A stretch of 64,000 bases of DNA from Telmatactis stephensoni (GCA_029948255.1 JALIZF010001494.1:248001-312000); one strand, 5' to 3'; counted from the stretch's first letter, positions 42,066-54,259 are shown. Made by a program: numbers and translations. Notes: generated by a model from the sequence alone, not told the origin.

Positions 42066-42465
42066 CGTATCAACGACCGTTTCAGTGGTAATGTTACTCT
42101 TAGAGATGAGGCAACACTGATTACATTTCACTGGCTGGAGGCCCACGACTAATGTTACTAAGTAAGGTGTATATGAGTTCACAAAATACACTTAATACAA
42201 TGCACTTAACGTTGTTCAATTTACGTCAAGTCGACTTTGACCTTCTTTTGCTACGTCATCGTCAAAGTCCTGCAAATTATAGCTTTAAGTTGATATTTTG
42301 TCTTTTCACAATTTTTATAACTGAGGCGTTGTTTCGATTATAAATACTGTTACTCACGTCCTTACCTTATTGGAGTCGCAGGAAATATGTAGCGCGGTAC
42401 GTAAGGCCTTGGGGATTATTTTGCATCTTTTTAATTGCTTATCTCAATTTGCATAACTTCTGAAA
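42066..42465. repeat. ~400-bp duplicated segment R4, copy 2
   Basis: Second copy of the segment at 40920-41335, about 1.1 kb downstream in the same orientation, with numerous small differences. Confidence 0.7.
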
Positions 42466-42941
42466 AGAAAAGAAAAAGTGCAACACATTTTTATATTTTC
42501 TAAGATCCGTTTTTTCCTAAGACCACTAGCGGCTTTTTTTTTCTTTTTCTTTTCCTTTTCTCTTAATTCAATGAGATCCAAGACTGACATTTGAAAAGCC
42601 ATTAAAGTGTTGTTTATAAATTGACTTCTTAATGTGTAGGAAGTTGCTAATATTCAACAATTGTATTGACCCCGTCTCTGTTTAAAAAAACTGAATAATT
42701 ATAATAAAGAAAAACACTTCAGTCTAAATGGCTTTATAATCGCAAAAAGAAACTCAGATTGATTGGCAATGTAACTTGATCGCTGTATTTCGTTTGACTC
42801 TAACTATGCAGAAAATACTGCATCTTTTTCGAATTCCTTGCTGCTTTCATGGTTTTATTCCGAGTTAACAGAAGTCTTGCTAACTCTCTTACAAAGCTGT
42901 CCAAGTCTTCAATTCGACTGGTGCTATGCTGACTAAATCAG

Positions 42942-43166
42942 ATACAGGACTCAAAGGGCATGTACGACTAAGTCTACAATCATGTTAGCTTCACCCAGTG
43001 TAGTCTTCGTTGTCAAAGACAAGATTGGTGTATTTCCACTAACTTTCAAATCAGTGAAAACACTGGTCAATGTGAATTGAATGACTACGGAGTTCAAGAT
43101 GAAATCATGACACGAGATTTGGAGGAAAGAGCAGGTTTTGTCTACTCTCAACTCAGACCTGTTACA
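42942..43166 (+). CDS. PAN/Apple domain exon of a PAN-EGF gene, frame-broken
   Basis: A CAG acceptor at 42939-42941 and a GTAAGT donor at 43167 bound a 225-bp exon. Its right part encodes CSLRCQRQDWCISTNFQ, then TGQCELNDYG and ERAGFVYSQLRP: the cysteine pattern and C-E-L-N signature of PAN/Apple modules, which bind protein or carbohydrate outside the cell. Its left part encodes the typical opening TGLKGHVRL in a different frame. A TAG at 42986-42988 ends that frame, and a +1 shift between about 42985 and 42999 is needed to join the two. The exon leaves in phase 0, which matches the EGF exon at 55867. The break may be a real mutation, an allele or an assembly error. A signal-peptide exon should lie upstream but was not found. 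Confidence 0.65.
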
Positions 43167-43375
43167 GTAAGTAATTGTTGGATTTTTCTTTTCTTTCATA
43201 TTGCCACACTTAAACTATTACACCTTTCTTTCCATACTTAAACTGTAAGACCTTTCTCGCTTTCCTTAATTTCTTCCTATTACAACCCTAACTCTACGAA
43301 ATAAGATTCTATATTCGAGGTGGCTATTCTTTCGTGTTTTTCTTTCCAGCAAAAAGTGTTATTTCCCCAAGAGGA

Positions 43376-44810
43376 ATCGGACATAACAATTTAAGGATTA
43401 GATCCTCTTTATATCGATCCCCATATCCTAGATTGATTCCAACCGCTTTTGTAAAGATACGTTCCAATCAAATACTCTTTGAGTTGGGGAAACATTGAAC
43501 AAGGTCTATTTAAGCCATGTTTTAGTCATTCATCCTTATGCACAGTTTGCACTCGTACTCTACCTATAACAATAGAAAACACTGCTTACCACATAAACTG
43601 AACTACTGAAAACTCTCAATCTCATGAACACATATATATCATTCACTATCTAGTCGTTTATTTATTATTTGTTACAGAAAACCAGCGCTGAATTTTATCT
43701 TTTTAGAAGATACCGAACGCTAGAATACTGTAATTTTCACTTATATCATTACAAGCTTTACGTTTGGATGAGCAAAGTGATCTTCAAATAAAAACTCAGT
43801 TGTATTCTGAATATTCAATTTCGGTTTTTTAAGGCTAGCTGCTTGCATGAAGTTTTCGTCGTTTGACAAGTGGCTAATCTAAGTACTCTAAATATATATG
43901 TCACTTTAAAGTGCTTTTCATTAACCCGTGAAACACACTTCAATATTGTACTACACCTTAATACATTCCGTTTTGCTGTTATTCGACCATTACAAACATG
44001 ACTGGAAATACTCTAAACCGTACAAATTAAAAGATGTGAATACCAAAGATTCAAATAAGTAAGCAGAAGTCCTTCTTTTATTTGTCTTCTAAACTAACAG
44101 CAAAAGATTGAATTGAGTATACTACCCTTTGCAAATTTTGAAAGACTTCAAAGTTTTCGATCATCTTTAGATGTAATCTTTAATTTTTGTCGCTTGGTAG
44201 CGAAACATTTCCATTATGTAAGATCCCTCCCTGTGTGTTCTTTGCTAATTTCTCTAAAATACTTCTAGCGTACTTCTCTTATCTTGAATATCAGCTACTC
44301 CAAGCCAGAAATCTAAATAGCTGTTAACAAACTAACGTAAAGGGAAAAATAGCTACAGAGCTCAAACTTCATATCGTGGGTGCAAAAACTTACGCAAAAG
44401 AAAAAAGTTAAGGTGTCTCGATGCAGTTTTTTATTGACTTCGTTACCACTCTTCATTTGAAGAATTGGTCGACTTATCCCAGACTGATTCAAACGGATTT
44501 TGTATCAGTTAAAAGGTTTAGATAAAAATCTGATTTATTATGTCAAATTTAATTCAATCAGCCTTTTTAAACCACTATGGCTGAAATGATTATTTCTAAA
44601 ATATATGGTGATTTTGCCAGATGAGTTTCAGAATTAAAAGCGACTAAATCAGTGAAATAGGAATCAATACACATCAAATGAAAGCAAAACTCAAAGAGTA
44701 TTTGATTGGAACGTATCTTTACAAAAGCGGTTTGAATCAATCTAGGATATGGTGATCATTACCTTATGAAAATATAAAGAAGATCTAACTCTTAAATTGT
44801 TATGTCCGAT
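43376..44810. repeat. Inverted repeat, ~110-120-bp arms around 1.2 kb
   Basis: The left arm (43376-43485) and right arm (44688-44810) are reverse complements with some gaps. Both carry TTACAAAAGCGGTTTG or its complement, the complement of GTTCCAATCAAATACTC, and at the outer edge ATCGGACATAACAATTTA or its complement. The 1.2-kb interior has no ORF. No clear duplication was found. It may be a non-autonomous DNA element or foldback, inside the proposed long intron. Confidence 0.65.
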
Positions 44811-44840
44811 TGTTATATCCGCTTGTGTATCACATAGGCT

Positions 44841-44993
44841 ATTTTATTTTATTTTATTTTATTTTATTTTATTTTATTTTATTTTATTTTATTTTATTTT
44901 ATTTTATTTTATTTTATTTTATTTTATTTTATTTTATTTTATTTTATTTTATTTTATTTTATTTTATTTTATTTTATTTTATTTTATTTTATT
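44841..44993. repeat. (ATTTT)n microsatellite, about 30 units
   Basis: An uninterrupted pentanucleotide array of about 150 bp. The five-base period gives an artefactual FILFY-repeat ORF on the plus strand. Its purity implies recent expansion or strong mutability. Confidence 0.97.
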
Positions 44994-46130
44994 CATTTAT
45001 TTATTTTCACTAAATGTTTAGTTTGCATGACATCATCTTTTAAAATTTCTAGTATTTTGACTTAACTGGGGAAAGGTGAGAGATCCGGAACCATTTAATT
45101 TGTTTGGCAAAAGAATTGAATACAAAACGTCTAAACAAATGAAAATTAAAATATCAAGAATGTACCAGAAGCCCATATGGTGTACAAATATCATTATTGT
45201 CACATGACATCTCATTCTTCACATTTGATCGACTAGATTCTTCTTTTCTTAATGACAACATTAACTTCAAAACTGAATTATTTTAATTTCACTGTCATTT
45301 ATTCTGCTTCTTTCAAAGGATCAAGTGGTAAGTATAGAATTAGTTTCAAGATCCACTCGGAAAGGATGTCTTCTTTTTTTCAAGTAACCAATACAAGGTG
45401 GTCATACAAGGTTTAAGGACTTCTATTCAGTATTTCCTCTCTCCTACTTCTTCTCCTTCTCTTCGTTTTGAGAGGGAAAAAACTAGTACTTCACAGTTTT
45501 ATTTTATATTTATATAAAATTCGACTGATGTCCCACGCGAGATATTGGAAGAACACGAGAAAAGTTTCGAAAATAACGGATTTCAGCCTTCGAGTGTTCT
45601 CCCAACATTCCAAGTGGTTTATTTAATTCGCAAAGAAACCATGGCAATCTATCGTTTATTGCTTAAATATAAACAAGAAAAGGATAACAACTGAACTACC
45701 TAGCTGGAGTATCAAGGGTTTATTCTTCGCATTAGCAAAATTATAACCAACACGGTGATCCCCACGTTTTTCTCGGTTCTTGACTTGCCTAACGAGTTTC
45801 TCCGCTGAGCTCTTTTGTTTGATCCATGAGCTCCCGGTCGAGTTTTATATCTTGCCGATGACCTTTAAGGAGGTATTGGCGAAGAACTTTCTTGAAAGAT
45901 TAATTAGATTTTCTTTTTCTTCATCTTTTAGTCGTTTTCGACGACTTTTGTTTTATTTTAGTTTGTTTTGAGGAAGCAGGATTTTAGTTGGGAATTTGGG
46001 TTCATTTTCGCCATTTTGAAGTTGAAAGTCTACCCACACAACCCCGCTGTGGCAAAAATTTGCCTACGACAGTCGTAGAGTTTTAAATCAATATTCAAGA
46101 TCCTACAACTTTTATCGTGTTGCATGCAAT
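44994..46130. other. Intronic sequence before the Gypsy element
   Basis: No credible coding region. AT-rich, inside the proposed intron between the PAN and EGF exons. It ends in CAAT (46127-46130), the left target duplication of the Gypsy insertion. Confidence 0.3.
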
Positions 46131-46298
46131 TGTGACGTAGCTCATGTGACACATATTTCAGTAGTTAAGATTAGGAGTCAGATTACAGAACACGGGAGTT
46201 GTATAGTTGTAAAGAAGAACCTCGAATATTCGTGAGTAATAAAGAACACAAACCGAAGATAAGGAGTTTTACTTTGAAGTCAAACCAGGAGTGTAACA
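46131..46298 (+). repeat. Gypsy 5' LTR
   Basis: 168 bp, identical to 54275-54442. Contains AATAAAG (a polyadenylation-type signal) near 46240, consistent with the R/U5 region of an LTR. Confidence 0.93.
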
Positions 46299-46316
46299 TT
46301 TTGGTGACCCCGACCT
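46299..46316 (+). other. Gypsy primer-binding site
   Basis: Four bases after the LTR the sequence reads TGGTGACCCCGAC. TGG pairs with the CCA end of a tRNA, as in typical primer-binding sites. The tRNA species was not determined. Confidence 0.6.
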
Positions 46317-46970
46317 CAACATTGACTGGAGAAGTTGGATATTGGATCTTTGTCGTTGGTGGACATCAGCCTTCCATTGGTTGTGGCTCGTGGACCACAT
46401 GGACATACCGTCGCATGATTAGGAACTATTATGTTTGTTGCTTGTTTTCGCTAGCCTGTTATTAGTCTCATAGCGGAGGAAGGACGTAGAATCAACATGA
46501 CGCTGGAAGGGAAATCGACCGAGGATCTCCAATTGGAAATCGAAGCTAAAATTTGTAGCTTGCCTATGACTGGATTGGAAGATCTCGCGCAATTTCTTAA
46601 GGTCGATGTTGGTTCTTCGATAACGAAAGGCCGTCTCCACGTAGCAAAGACACTAAGGAGAGAGTTTGAGAAACTTATTGACGAACACGAGGACAAGGAT
46701 GCCTTCGTACAGGATGCGTGGAAGTATGTTTGCACGGAATCGGACGATAACCCTCTGCCTTCAGCCCAAACGGATTACGAAAAAGCTCGACAAGAATACG
46801 AAGTATTACAATCTAAAATGCTAAAACTTCTAAAAGAGACTGAGGAAAAAACAGTCAGCTCAACTGAAAGTGGAAGTCAACTCCTCAAGATCGACCAAAT
46901 CCTTAGAAGAGAATTCAAGATATCGGGTTCCATTGGCGGTGAAAAGGATAAATTGTCGTATGTTGGTCTT

Positions 46971-48357
46971 AGCCTCCTCCGCAGGCAACCTTTTGGGCTT
47001 CCTGTGCAAAATTTTGAGAAGAAAAAAGACTGGGGACGAAAAGGAGGAGGGAAAAAAGAAGAAGGGGTTGCCTGCCAAATATCGAAGGGTACGGACATGC
47101 AGTGGTACCTTGAGGACATGCAGATGCACCCCGGGTCCCCTAGGGGGCTCACTGTGTTACCAAAATCCTTTCTCCCAGTGGCTCAGTAGTTGATTCATTT
47201 CAGAGACTCAAATATGTTCTAGCGAATAGTACTTTCGAATACAAAAAGGCACAGAGAAAGCGGAAAAAATTCAAATACTGAAAGAATTCATACCCTGCTT
47301 GGCAGAGGTTTCGTTAGAGGGGGAAAATAACGAAACCTCTGCCATTGCAAGCAGGGTAAGATTTCATAGAATTCGAGAGTCTGCCGCTCAGGTCCGCTCA
47401 GGCTTAAACTCATGTAAACTGCTCAGTTATATATTCGATCACTTCTGAGGTCAAGAATATGTTTGAACGAATGTATTCCTTAATAAATTTTGAATTCCCT
47501 ACGATATATATCCGGCGGTAAACGCTGAGTAGCGCCGGCTGGTCTGAAAGGCAGTAATTTTATCGGACAAATGATTAACGACGGTTGACCTTGATGCTAA
47601 CACAGCAGGAAGCTTATGTTAGGCTAACGATTTCCCTCCACCACTATTCAAATCTGTCAAGACATGTTTGATTTTATTTATTCCCAACACAATCATTTAT
47701 TAATGCAACGGTCTAAAGTCTTTGTATTGGAATCAATCCTCTCCCGTGCTAGTTGTAAGATCAATCTCTTCGAGTTGTTGTTATTGTCGTCAAAGGAATG
47801 ATTGTGAAGTATCTGGGAAACAGTTTGAAGTTTCCATACTTTCTAATAGAACCTGAGGAACTATCTGGCTGTTAATCGACATATGTAGTAGATCATAGTA
47901 GACACTCCATTTCCATGCATCGAACTCACGGACTTCCATGGATATGTGCCGGGCGCAATCAGTTTACTGAAACCAAAACTTCAAAGCAGCTTTGAAAGCC
48001 AAGAATTTGCTATGGATTTTCGTGACCATTTACATCATTGTAGGCCGCGGTAATAATTTTTGTGCCGCGAAAGTACAAAAAGTAGGAATACAAGCATTTT
48101 AGTTTATAAGAGATCGTACACAATGAGAAAATTCTAACACTCTACCCCGTAGACATCTTTGAGGCTACGAATTCTTAACGCCCCTCCCCTGCTTAGGAGA
48201 TTTTAAGATGCGCGAACCGACCTGCGCGATCTCACAAGTAGATGTCAATATTTGGCAGGCAACTCTCGCCTTTTCTCGCCTGGCGTCCAGGCCACTACGT
48301 GTCTTTAACACAGGAGGCCCAAAGCGAAAAAGCGAACAGTTGCCTGCGGAGGAGGCT
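46971..48357. mobile_element. MULE-like non-autonomous element inside gag
   Basis: The 1387-bp element begins AGCCTCCTCCGCAGGCAAC and ends with the reverse complement. The sequence ATGTTGGTCTT is duplicated directly outside both ends (46960-46970 and 48358-48368), an 11-bp target duplication. Subterminal TTCCTGTG and CACAGGA also pair. No transposase is encoded. A 103-bp relative with the same ends is at 57877-57979. The long duplication suggests a Mutator-like family, although 11 bp is at the upper end for that group. Confidence 0.85.
47291..47358. repeat. Hairpin in the nested element
   Basis: GGCAGAGGTTTCGTTA (47301-47316) pairs perfectly with 47328-47343, and the outer TACCCTGCTT (47291-47300) pairs with 47349-47358, leaving a small bulge. 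It lies within the 1387-bp insertion. Confidence 0.75.
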
Positions 48358-49153
48358 ATGTTGGTCTTATGAGACAAATTGACAGTGGCGTGGCGAAAGG
48401 GTATAAGGAGACCGAAATTATCGACGCCGTAATTCGCGCCATCAACTCAGGTACCAAACTTAAATCGTATTTGGAGATGATGCAGGGCATAACGTTACAG
48501 AAACTACGTCAAATTCTGAGGGTACACTACCAGGAGAAATCATCGACCGAGCTATATCAGGAGCTGACTACCCTAGTACAGGGGTCGAAGGAGAGCCCAC
48601 AGGATTTCCTACTAAGAGCTCTGTCTCTAAGAGAGCGGACTATTTTTGCATCGAAAGCGGAGGATGGCATGAAATACGACCAAAGCCTCATCAAATGTTT
48701 GTTTATTCACACTGTTGAAACAGGCCTCCGCGATGAAATTATTCGTAACAAAATAAGAAATGTTCTTCATAAAGAAGGAGCTACCGACGAAGAAATAATG
48801 GAGTCCCTGAACAAGATTGTTTCCGTGGAAGGAGAGCGACATTTGAAGTTGCGTACGACGTCTACTAAAGAAACAAAAGCATCGGTGAACGCAGTAGGTG
48901 ACACAGATAGTACGCCGATAAAGCCCAATAAACCGAAGGGCAACCCTAGTTTGATGACGACTTTGGAAACCCTGCAGGCCCAAGTTGCAGAACTAAACGC
49001 AAAGTTTGAGGCATCTCGCCGTGAAAACATCGCCGGAAACTCTGCATCTAAGAAGACTAGAAGGAAATGTAAATCTTGCGAAGAGAAAAATGTCACGCAA
49101 TGTGATCACTGCTTCAAGTGCGGGTCAACGGATCACCTAGCGCGTGGGTGTAA

Positions 49154-49202
49154 ATCTTCGTCGGGAAACGGGATGACGCTACGACCAAGGGACGGGAAGT
49201 AG
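49154..49202 (+). promoter_or_regulatory. -1 frameshift overlap with slippery heptamer G_GGA_AAC
   Basis: In the gag frame the codons at 49161-49169 are TCG GGA AAC, so 49163-49169 is the canonical X_XXY_YYZ slippery heptamer G_GGA_AAC. A -1 slip there reads GGG AAA CGG and enters the open pol frame, which has a stop at 49151-49153 just before it. The gag stop follows 31 bases after the heptamer. Programmed -1 frameshifting is a known way to limit Pol relative to Gag. A downstream stem or pseudoknot was not tested. Confidence 0.75.
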
Positions 49203-52200
49203 CGGCTGATGACACTCATGCAAAGTCCCGAGTCTGTAATAACTGCTCTGAACGTGGATTATGGAATTGTTGTGCTTCATGTAAAAGTGTTTACTACTGT
49301 TCTGATAAATGTCAAAGAATGGATTGGAAAACTCACAAGCCTTTGTGTATTGCTATCAATCACTTGTCAGCGAGACAGGAAGACAATGTTGACATTGATA
49401 ATGACATTGATGATGGAGTTTTTGTTTGCCATTTGACTCCAAAACAAAGGAGTACTTTGGGACAGCTTGTTGGACGTAAGTGTACAATTTTTTGTTATTT
49501 GAATAATGTTAAAGTAGAAGCACTTTGGGACACCGGAGCCCAAGTTTCTGTAATATCTAGAGAATTTGTTGAACAGAATTTCCCGTTGATAAGTGTACGA
49601 AGTATTGCTGAACTGATTGGCCACACACCTTTAGATTTAAAAGCAGCGAATGGGACCAAACTTCCTTTTGTTGGATGGGTGGAGGTGGACTTTGAACTTA
49701 ATAGCCCAAACGATGTAGCTCATCAATTCAAAGTGCCATTTCTTGTCTCCGAGAATCCGCTTGAGTTACCAATAATTGGATACAATGTTATCGAGCAAGT
49801 TGTAACCACCTTTCAAGGCGATGACAGCAATGAAAACGCTCTTCACTCGTTATTATCGGCGAATTTTAAAGGACAAGCTAGTCAAAATGCATGTGCAATA
49901 GTTAACTTCATTCAATCAGTCAATCAAACGGAAGAACTTTGTGTTGTTAAAACGAACAAGAAGAAAATCGTCATCCCGAAATCGGATACTGCTATAGTTG
50001 TATGCCGTGCTAACACCGGATACTTGCAAAATGAAACGCCGGCACTGCTGGAACCGGAAATGAGTGACCACATACCGTCGGGTTTAGAAATACAGGAAAC
50101 GTTAGTGACACTACAGCGTGGCACGTCTAATATTATTCGTGTACAAGTTACAAACAATACTAAACACGACATTGTGTTACAAGGAAGGACTATTATTGGC
50201 CGACTTCATCTTGTTCGTTCTGTCACGCCTCTAGAGGTTAAACCCAAGGAATGTTCTGAGCTTAATGTTAATTGCGTTAATGACGTAGCAGTTACGGAAA
50301 AGTACGGAAAACAAACAAAACAACACGAGAAGCAAATTGGCGAATTGACGGGTTCATTGGCCGAAATTGATATTGGAGATTTAACTGACGAACAGCGCTC
50401 GCTTGTCACGCAAATGTTGATCGATGAATCGGAATCTTTTTCAAAGAATGACACTGATATTGGCTGTATACCGGATTTTCAGATGGACATTAATCTAACT
50501 GATAATCAACCTGTTCAAAGGAATTACACGAGAGTACCTAGACCATTGTATGAAGAAGTTAAGACTTACATCGAAGACCTTTTAAACGAAGGCTGGATAC
50601 GACCCTCTCGCTCAGCCTATGCTTCGCCCATTGTGTGTGTTAGAAAAAAGGACGGCGATTTGCGTCTTTGTGTTGATTTCCGGGAGTTGAACAAAAAGAC
50701 TTTCGCGGACCGACACCCGTTACCACGAGTGCAAGACATACTGGATAATTTGGGCGGTAACGCATGGTTTAGTATGTTGGACCAGGGGAAGGCGTACCAC
50801 CAAGGATTTATCGCGCCTACTTCGAGACACCTTACAGCATTCGTGACTCCATGGGGATTGTGGGAATGGGTTCGTGTCCCATTCGGCCTAAAAAATGCAG
50901 TCGCTGAATATCAACGCTTCATGGAAAACTGTCTAACCGGCCTTAGAGATGAGATTTGTATACCGTATATAGACGATGTTATTGTGTTTAGTAAGACTTT
51001 CGAGGACCATGTTGAACATATACGAACGGTCCTTCGTCGTCTGCGCGACGAGGGAGTTAAACTGAAACCAAGGAAATGTAGATTGTTTAAACGCGAAGTT
51101 ACTTGCTTAGGCCGCATAGTGTCGTCCGATGGCCATCGCCCAGATCCGTCTAATATGCAAGCCGTGATTGCTCTGAAGGATAGCAAACCATCGACCGTGG
51201 GGGAGGTACGGAAGCTGTTAGGACTTCTTGGCTACCACCGACAGTATATCCCGAACTTTTCAAAGACTGCCAAATGTCTTTTTGAGCTTATACAATCAGA
51301 CTCGTCTAGCACAAGAAAAGGGGGTTTGACTTCGTCAACTGTCATAACGTGGAAGGACAAACATCAACAAGCCTTGAACAATCTCATCGATGCTTTAATA
51401 TCCCCTCCAGTTCTTATTTACCCAGACTGGCAGAAGCCATTTATTCTATTCACGGACGCCTCGAAAGATGGTCTTGGCGCAGCCCTTTATCAGGAGCACG
51501 ACAACGACATCAGGCCAGTTGCGTTTGCCTCTCGTACCTTAACTCCTGCGGAACGCAACTATAACTTGCACTCGGGGAAATTAGAATTCCTCGCGCTAAA
51601 GTGGGCGGTTAGCGAACACTTCCGTGATTATCTGTACTACGCACCTCACTTCACGGTGTACACTGACAACAACCCCCTAACATACGTTCAGACAACAGCG
51701 AAGCTCAATGCAACAGGACACCGATGGGTTGCGGAACTTGCAGATTTTAACTTCACTATCAAGTATCAGCCAGGCCGTATGAACACTGTGGCGGACACGC
51801 TTAGTCGTATGCCACTGGATAGAGCTAAGCTCGATGGACATTTTATTCAGACCGCATGCCAAGATGAAATAAGTGCTACCTTTGCAGGTGTCACAATGCT
51901 AAGTACGAGAGAGACGGCATGGGTGACTTCTATCAGCGACCGGCCAGACCTACTGGACAGCGGTCAGCCATCACTGCGAGACATAGACGGAGAACGTTTA
52001 ACAACACGCCAGTTACGGCTGGCGCAACAAAGTGACCTTGGCATCAGCAGAGTTCTGGAGTTAAAACGTGCGGGACAGCGCCCATCACAGCATAGAACCC
52101 GGAATGAAACGCGGACAACCAGAGCATTACTTAGAGAATGGTCAAAGCTAGAGATAGGGGATGACGGACTCTTGCGCCGACGAACAGCAAACCATTTACA

Positions 52201-53953
52201 GCTTGTACTCCCTGGCAGTAAGCGTCCCCTTGTATACCGAGAGCTGCACCAGGAGATGGGACACCTTGGAGCTGACCGTGTTATTCAATTGGCACGCGAA
52301 CGCTTCTATTGGCCTAACATGCAAAGAGACATAACACACTTTGTCACTAAGGTATGTCACTGCCTCAAACAGCGCAGGCCAAGATTGCCGACCCGAGCCC
52401 CTATGGAAAGTGTATCGTCATCTACACCCTTTGAGCTGATCTCTATCGACTTTGTCCACTTAGAACGGAGTGCCGGAGGTTTCGAGTACCTATTGGTGGT
52501 TGTAGATCATTTCACACGGTTCGCCCAGGCATACCCAACCAAGAACAAATCAGCCAAGACCGTTGCAGATAAGATCTTCAACGACCTCATTCCACGCTTT
52601 GGGTACCCAGCTCGCATACTACATGACCAGGGAAAAGAATTTGAGAACCACCTATTCAAACAGTTGGAACAGCTGAGTGGTATTCATCACACACGAACAA
52701 CGCCCTACCACCCTCAGGGGAACGGCAAAACGGAGCGATTTAACCAAACGCTGTTGGCCATGTTAAGAACCCTCCCTGAAAACCACAAGAGTCACTGGAA
52801 GGATTATGTAAATAAAGTCGTCCACGCGTACAACTGCACTCCTAACGACAGCACCGGTTTCTCGCCATTTTACCTCCTGTACGGCCGCTCTCCTAGACTT
52901 CCCATTGATCTGGTTCTGGGCACGGAAAACCGAGAGAACACCCCAACAAGTTACGGCGAGTACGTTAAGAAATGGAAGACCGCAATGCAAGAGGCATACA
53001 ACCTGGCCCTTAAGAAGTCACAACAGAGTAGCACTCGTGGTGCACGAAACTACAACCGACGACTTACTTTCACGTTGTTACAAGCGGGTGACCGGGTTCT
53101 TGTCAGGAACCTAACACCTCGCGGCGGGCCTGGAAAACTACGCGCCTACTGGGAAAACGATGTTTACGTCGTGATCTCTAGAAGGGGTACAGGTCCAGTC
53201 TACGAAGTCCGTCGAGAGGGGGGCGAGGGTAACACACGAGTACTACATAGAAACCTTCTCTTCCCCTGTGACTTCCTGCAACCAACAGATAAGAGACCAC
53301 CACCAAGGGCGCAACGACGGCCAAGGCTGGGACAGAGACAACGAAATCAACCAAGTGAACCTGATATGTCAGACGGCTCAGATACCCAGAGCGAGCACGA
53401 ACTGGCACTTGCCGTCCGACCACGCCCAGTTGAGGATCAGACGATGATGACTAACGATGAACACGACAAAGGTCAAACTATGGAAGAGGACGATGGATTG
53501 GAGGAGATGGAAACGCTGCCATCAGATGGTGACAACGATAGTAATGACATAGAAGATGGAGTACTCGAACAAACAGAAGAGAGTGAAGAGAGAGAAGTAT
53601 CACAAAGTGTTGACCAGCATGATGATCCTGGACCTGTGAACTCAGCTGAAGAGTCCAGGTACCCCAGCAGAGAAAGGCGACTACCAGAAAGGTGGGGGTA
53701 CGATGTGTTTTCTAACACAGCTAATTCACAGACAACCCAAGACTGCCATCAGGGCATCCCTCATCCAATTCTATACCGCGTCCAGCCACCGTACTACCAA
53801 GCAAGACCGACCTTTTATCCTTACCAGATGCCCCATCCCTATCAGACGTTCCAACCTACTCATGGATGGCACGGGATCCGCGGTAGGAACCCAGCGTTTA
53901 ACCCGTGGTTTAGCGCACCAAATCTTAGAGGAACAACCCAAACTACGTGCTAA
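49154..53953 (+). CDS. Gypsy pol polyprotein (protease, RT, RNase H, integrase)
   Basis: The pol frame opens at 49154, overlaps the end of gag by 49 bp in the -1 frame and continues to 53953. The first internal ATG is at 49319, giving 1544 residues (numbers below count from it). Before that ATG the frame encodes a MYND-type zinc finger: [17 protein letters not shown] and HKPLC. Then come protease with [11 protein letters not shown] (~70), reverse transcriptase with [12 protein letters not shown] and catalytic YIDD (~551), RNase H with FTDASKDG (~712) and VYTDNNP, integrase with an HHCC finger (HQEMGHLG to CHCLKQ), Asp in SIDFVHL, Asp in HDQGKEF (~1102) and Glu in GKTERFN (~1138), and a GPY/F-like module. 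The C-terminal ~200 residues are acidic then Pro/Tyr-rich. No internal stop. Confidence 0.95.
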   Translation: MFVGKRDDATTKGREVAADDTHAKSRVCNNCSERGLWNCCASCKSVYYCSDKCQRMDWKTHKPLCIAINHLSARQEDNVDIDNDIDDGVFVCHLTPKQRSTLGQLVGRKCTIFCYLNNVKVEALWDTGAQVSVISREFVEQNFPLISVRSIAELIGHTPLDLKAANGTKLPFVGWVEVDFELNSPNDVAHQFKVPFLVSENPLELPIIGYNVIEQVVTTFQGDDSNENALHSLLSANFKGQASQNACAIVNFIQSVNQTEELCVVKTNKKKIVIPKSDTAIVVCRANTGYLQNETPALLEPEMSDHIPSGLEIQETLVTLQRGTSNIIRVQVTNNTKHDIVLQGRTIIGRLHLVRSVTPLEVKPKECSELNVNCVNDVAVTEKYGKQTKQHEKQIGELTGSLAEIDIGDLTDEQRSLVTQMLIDESESFSKNDTDIGCIPDFQMDINLTDNQPVQRNYTRVPRPLYEEVKTYIEDLLNEGWIRPSRSAYASPIVCVRKKDGDLRLCVDFRELNKKTFADRHPLPRVQDILDNLGGNAWFSMLDQGKAYHQGFIAPTSRHLTAFVTPWGLWEWVRVPFGLKNAVAEYQRFMENCLTGLRDEICIPYIDDVIVFSKTFEDHVEHIRTVLRRLRDEGVKLKPRKCRLFKREVTCLGRIVSSDGHRPDPSNMQAVIALKDSKPSTVGEVRKLLGLLGYHRQYIPNFSKTAKCLFELIQSDSSSTRKGGLTSSTVITWKDKHQQALNNLIDALISPPVLIYPDWQKPFILFTDASKDGLGAALYQEHDNDIRPVAFASRTLTPAERNYNLHSGKLEFLALKWAVSEHFRDYLYYAPHFTVYTDNNPLTYVQTTAKLNATGHRWVAELADFNFTIKYQPGRMNTVADTLSRMPLDRAKLDGHFIQTACQDEISATFAGVTMLSTRETAWVTSISDRPDLLDSGQPSLRDIDGERLTTRQLRLAQQSDLGISRVLELKRAGQRPSQHRTRNETRTTRALLREWSKLEIGDDGLLRRRTANHLQLVLPGSKRPLVYRELHQEMGHLGADRVIQLARERFYWPNMQRDITHFVTKVCHCLKQRRPRLPTRAPMESVSSSTPFELISIDFVHLERSAGGFEYLLVVVDHFTRFAQAYPTKNKSAKTVADKIFNDLIPRFGYPARILHDQGKEFENHLFKQLEQLSGIHHTRTTPYHPQGNGKTERFNQTLLAMLRTLPENHKSHWKDYVNKVVHAYNCTPNDSTGFSPFYLLYGRSPRLPIDLVLGTENRENTPTSYGEYVKKWKTAMQEAYNLALKKSQQSSTRGARNYNRRLTFTLLQAGDRVLVRNLTPRGGPGKLRAYWENDVYVVISRRGTGPVYEVRREGGEGNTRVLHRNLLFPCDFLQPTDKRPPPRAQRRPRLGQRQRNQPSEPDMSDGSDTQSEHELALAVRPRPVEDQTMMTNDEHDKGQTMEEDDGLEEMETLPSDGDNDSNDIEDGVLEQTEESEEREVSQSVDQHDDPGPVNSAEESRYPSRERRLPERWGYDVFSNTANSQTTQDCHQGIPHPILYRVQPPYYQARPTFYPYQMPHPYQTFQPTHGWHGIRGRNPAFNPWFSAPNLRGTTQTTC

Positions 53954-54259
53954 TGGACTTATTATTAACTTTGCTTATTATTTGCTTGAGATTATTGTTG
54001 AAAAATGTTGATTAAGTTAAAGAAAAAAACGAAAGAAAAACGGTTATTAGTGTTCGAAAATGTACGCTCATGTACATGGACGGTGTTTAACCACCTATTA
54101 TCCACTAAACGACGGAAGTTTGTAGTTGTAGCCGTCAAGATAATTTAGCCAAAAGGAACTTTGCGGTACATGGCTGGGACTGATCACTCCACCATACCAC
54201 AACAAAACAGTTCAAAAGAAGGTTATGTTATGTTTTATGTGGAGGTAACGCCCACACTT

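Larger units (their letters stand above)
46497..49202 (+). pseudogene. Gypsy gag, split by a 1.39-kb insertion
   Basis: The gag frame starts at ATG 46497, runs to the insertion point at 46970 and resumes at 48369, ending at TAG 49200-49202. The N-terminal half is helical and charged (DLQLEIEAKICSLP, then KTLRREFEKL). The second half resembles retrotransposon capsid (YLEMMQGITLQKLRQILRVHY, then SPQDFLLRALSLRERTIF). It ends with a CCHC knuckle, CFKCGSTDHLARGC, that would bind the RNA. The insertion adds its own stop at 47187-47189, so this copy cannot make full Gag by simple translation. Excluding the insertion and one copy of the 11-bp duplication, the two parts are in the same frame. Confidence 0.85.

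Noticed and set aside
44797..45021. 74-aa plus-strand ORF of FILFY repeats
   Set aside because: It is purely a translation of the ATTTT microsatellite.
46860..47193. Overlapping ORFs on both strands in the region after gag part 1
   Set aside because: They come from the nested MULE-like insertion and from shadows of the gag frame, not separate genes.
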